A DNA stretch of 7,684 nucleotides from an uncultured Bryobacteraceae bacterium (lineage in GTDB: Bacteria > Acidobacteriota > Terriglobia > Bryobacterales > Bryobacteraceae). Location: contig CAKZVG010000595.1 in NCBI GenBank assembly GCA_937921835.1, positions 1 through 7,684 on the forward strand, read 5' to 3'. The position numbers and the translations under genes are program-made. Below, piece after piece: positions 5,800 to 7,684 of the stretch; the stretch's first letter is position 1, and every line of letters begins with the position of its first letter. The notes beneath the pieces are model-generated. The model worked only from the letters and a program-made list of their open reading frames with translations. It ran no database searches and was not told the DNA's origin.

Positions 5800-7158
5800 G
5801 TGCACCAGAGTCCTTCGCGACGCCGTTTTGTCCAGGCCACGGCCGCCGTCGCGACCGCGCGCTTCCCCATCCTTGGCGCCAACGAACGCGTGCAAATCGG
5901 CATCGTCGGGTTGGGCGGCCGCGGCGCCAACCATGTCGACTATTACGCCGAACTGGACCCCATGGCCCGCATCACCGCCTTGTGCGACGTCAACCAGGCG
6001 GCGCGCGAGCGCGCCACGGCGCAGGTCAGGAAGCTGAAAGGCTACGCGCCCAAGGAATACTCCGACATGCGCGCCATGTACGAGTCCAAGGAGGTCGACG
6101 CGGTCTCGATCGCCACGCCGAACCACTGGCACACGCTGGCGGCCATCTGGGCCTGCCAGGCAGGCAAAGACGTCTACGTCGAGAAGCCGGCCAGCCACAA
6201 CATCTTCGAGAGCCACAAACTGGTGGAGGCGGCGCGCAAATACAAGCGCATGGTGCAGGTGGGGTCGCAGAGCCGCTCCATCGCCCATAAGGTGCGCGCC
6301 ATTCAGCTTCTGAACGAAGGCGTCATCGGCCAGATCTACCACGCGCGCGCCCTCTGCTTCCGGCGCCGATTCTCCATTGGACACACGCCCGAGGAGCCCG
6401 TGCCGCCGGGTCTCGACTGGAGCGCCTTCCTCGGCCCCGCCCAGATGCGGCCCTACAGCAAGAATCGCTTCGCCTACAACTGGCACTGGTTCTGGGACAC
6501 CGGCAACGGCGATATCGGCAACCAGGGCGTGCATGAGATGGATATCGCTCTGTGGGGCCTCGGGCGCGGCGGGTGGCCGCTCACCGTGCAGTCCACCGGC
6601 GGCAAGTTCATCTGGCAGGACGACCAGGAGACACCCAACACTCAGCAGGCTCTTTTCAATTTCGGCGACTGCCAGATCACGTTCGAAGTCCGCAACCTGC
6701 CCACGCCGCCCGAGGGGCTGGCGCCGCTGCGCGGGCCCAACTACGTCGGCAACATCTTCTTCGGGCATGCCGGCTACATGGTTCTCGACCAGGCCGGCTT
6801 CGCGGTCTACAAGAGCAGCGCGCCCAATTTGAGCGGCGAAGCCGCGCGCGGCGCCGGCGCCGGCCGCGCCGAACGCTACGAGAAAGCCATGGAGGAGAAG
6901 GCCGACGGCGCGCCCACGGTGCCCCACATGCGGAATTTCCTCGATGCCGTGCGCTCGCGCGACCACACCAAGCTGACCGCCGAAAGCGAGATCGGCGCCC
7001 GCGCGGCGTCATTCTGCCACCTGGCCAACATCGCCTACCGCGTGGGGCGGACGCTGCGGGTGGATCAGTCCTCCGGGCGTTTCCTGGGCGACAGCGAAGC
7101 GAATTCGCTGCTGACGCGCGACTACCGCGCGCCCTACATCGTCCCGGCGCAGGTTTGA
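5800..7158 (+). CDS. Gfo/Idh/MocA-family NAD(P)-dependent oxidoreductase with Tat-like signal
   Basis: This 452-residue protein probably oxidises or reduces a sugar or sugar derivative with NAD(P). Substrate is not predictable. The N-terminus (SRRRFVQATAAVATARFPILGAN) carries a twin-arginine motif typical of acidobacterial and planctomycetal members, which suggests export with bound cofactor. Its hydrophobic stretch is short and interrupted by Arg21. The Rossmann fold begins at residue 31 (VQIGIVGLGGRG, Gly-rich loop 37-42). Asp63 in LCDVN ends the second strand and favours NAD over NADP. The family signature EKP is at 128-130, with Lys129 the expected catalytic or substrate-contacting lysine. 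The second domain has GNGDIGNQGVHEMD at 235-248, where His245 and Asp248 fit the active-site pair. Length is normal. The start is GTG with AAGGAG 5 bases upstream. It is followed after 29 bases by a convergent gene. Confidence 0.9.
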   Translation: MHQSPSRRRFVQATAAVATARFPILGANERVQIGIVGLGGRGANHVDYYAELDPMARITALCDVNQAARERATAQVRKLKGYAPKEYSDMRAMYESKEVDAVSIATPNHWHTLAAIWACQAGKDVYVEKPASHNIFESHKLVEAARKYKRMVQVGSQSRSIAHKVRAIQLLNEGVIGQIYHARALCFRRRFSIGHTPEEPVPPGLDWSAFLGPAQMRPYSKNRFAYNWHWFWDTGNGDIGNQGVHEMDIALWGLGRGGWPLTVQSTGGKFIWQDDQETPNTQQALFNFGDCQITFEVRNLPTPPEGLAPLRGPNYVGNIFFGHAGYMVLDQAGFAVYKSSAPNLSGEAARGAGAGRAERYEKAMEEKADGAPTVPHMRNFLDAVRSRDHTKLTAESEIGARAASFCHLANIAYRVGRTLRVDQSSGRFLGDSEANSLLTRDYRAPYIVPAQV

Positions 7159-7164
7159 CGCCGG

Positions 7165-7181
7165 CGCGGCGCAACGCCGCG
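7165..7181. terminator. GC-rich hairpin between convergent genes, possible weak bidirectional terminator
   Basis: CGCGGCG (7165-7171) pairs with CGCCGCG (7175-7181) around a CAA loop. It lies in the 29-base gap between the stop codons of two converging genes, where a shared terminator is expected. No T-run follows on either strand (only CTTT at 7185-7188 on plus), so factor-independent termination would be weak. Confidence 0.35.
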
Positions 7182-7187
7182 ATGCTT

Positions 7188-7684
7188 TCAGCGGGTCAGG
7201 TACAGCAGCCAGTCGCCGCCGTCCGGGGCCTTGAGTCCCCGTCCGTCGCGGGTATCGGGGGCCGGTTTGCGCTCGGCGGTGTGGCGGGCGTTGATCCACT
7301 CGACGCGGAACGGCCCCTGTTCGACCTTCACGTTCACCGCGCCGCCATCGGGCAGATAGACCAGGTAGCGGCGGGCGGGATCGGCCAGGCAGAAGCCCAC
7401 GTCCACCAGGTCCTGGCGGGGCTTCATCTCATGGTAGGGGATGGTCTCCATGAAATCCCACACGCGGCGGAGGATGTCATGCTCGTGCTGGCGCCGCTGG
7501 CTGAGTTCCATGGTCCCGGTGAAGCCCGTGGAGGAGTCGCCGTCGTTGTCGGCGAAGACCAGCGCCGCCGCCGACATGTGGATCACGATGGTGTTCCGCC
7601 GCAGGTCGTCCTGGCTGTAGCCGCCGTGGCTCCGGATATGGTACTTGTTGCCCGACCAAAGCGTCTCCTGCGCCAGCAACGGCT
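7188..7684 (-). CDS. C-terminal part of a DUF4038/collagen-binding-domain-like (glycoside-hydrolase-like) protein, 5'-incomplete
   Basis: About 165 C-terminal residues are present and the frame continues off the right edge. The TTG at 7679 is not a credible start because coding continues upstream (Pro-Leu-Leu-Ala-Gln-Glu). Two parts can be seen. The first (LAQETLWSGNKYHIRSHGG to HEMKP) resembles the end of the apiosidase-like barrel of DUF4038 proteins. The C-terminal ~75 residues (GFCLADPARRYLVYLPDGG, FRVEWINARH, APDGGDWLLYLTR) match the 'clad..r.YlvYlpdG..v...l....yrveWfnpR' pattern. This is the small beta-sandwich annotated as a putative collagen-binding domain. The role, inferred, is an extracellular or periplasmic polysaccharide-active protein. 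It converges on the oxidoreductase and is not co-transcribed with it. The family call is from pattern memory only. Confidence 0.6.
   Translation of the reverse strand, partial: PLLAQETLWSGNKYHIRSHGGYSQDDLRRNTIVIHMSAAALVFADNDGDSSTGFTGTMELSQRRQHEHDILRRVWDFMETIPYHEMKPRQDLVDVGFCLADPARRYLVYLPDGGAVNVKVEQGPFRVEWINARHTAERKPAPDTRDGRGLKAPDGGDWLLYLTR

Noticed and set aside
5782..6966. 394-codon open frame on the minus strand
   Set aside because: It is antisense to the well-supported Gfo/Idh/MocA gene. Its composition (many Ala/Val/Gly/Asp/His) is that of a shadow frame.
1..7684. Defence island, CRISPR array, phage or integron content
   Set aside because: No repeat-spacer pattern, no integrase other than the IS630 transposase, and no nuclease, helicase, toxin or reverse-transcriptase motifs were seen.

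Overview
The window is GC-rich, double-stranded bacterial DNA. It most resembles an acidobacterium of the Solibacter/Bryobacter kind. The main reason is the large minus-strand gene on the left. It combines tandem BACON-type domains with a Solibacter-type TIGR03437 domain, a pairing typical of that lineage. A secreted Gfo/Idh/MocA-type oxidoreductase and a glycine-zipper envelope protein fit the same group. This assignment is an inference from domain content, not from a marker gene.

Left part (1-4836, minus strand): a very long gene for a secreted, multidomain, zincin-type metallopeptidase. It runs off the left edge and carries two independent lesions. An intact IS630-family element (3659-4812) sits inside the signal-peptide coding sequence. 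Removing the element and one copy of the duplicated TA restores the reading frame exactly and gives a normal signal peptide. Separately, codon 119 is TAA (3324-3326), where the neighbouring copy of the same domain has TAC (Tyr). The rest of the frame is open to the left edge, so the gene seems to have been lost recently.

Middle part (4837-5143): about 300 bases with no convincing gene. They separate the divergent broken peptidase gene from the next gene and hold promoter-like sequence at the right end.

Right part: a small exported glycine-zipper protein (5144-5722, plus), then a Gfo/Idh/MocA-family oxidoreductase (5800-7158, plus). The oxidoreductase has its own strong -35 box and a perfect 11-bp inverted repeat covering the -10/Shine-Dalgarno area. 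A convergent gene (7188 to the right edge, minus) encodes the C-terminal part of what looks like a DUF4038-type glycoside-hydrolase-like protein with a C-terminal beta-sandwich domain. The last two could both act in carbohydrate handling, but they converge and do not form an operon.

I see no CRISPR array, tRNA, rRNA, phage module or defence system. The most informative features are the reconstructable transposon insertion, the nonsense codon visible by comparing internal repeats, and the palindrome over the oxidoreductase start region.
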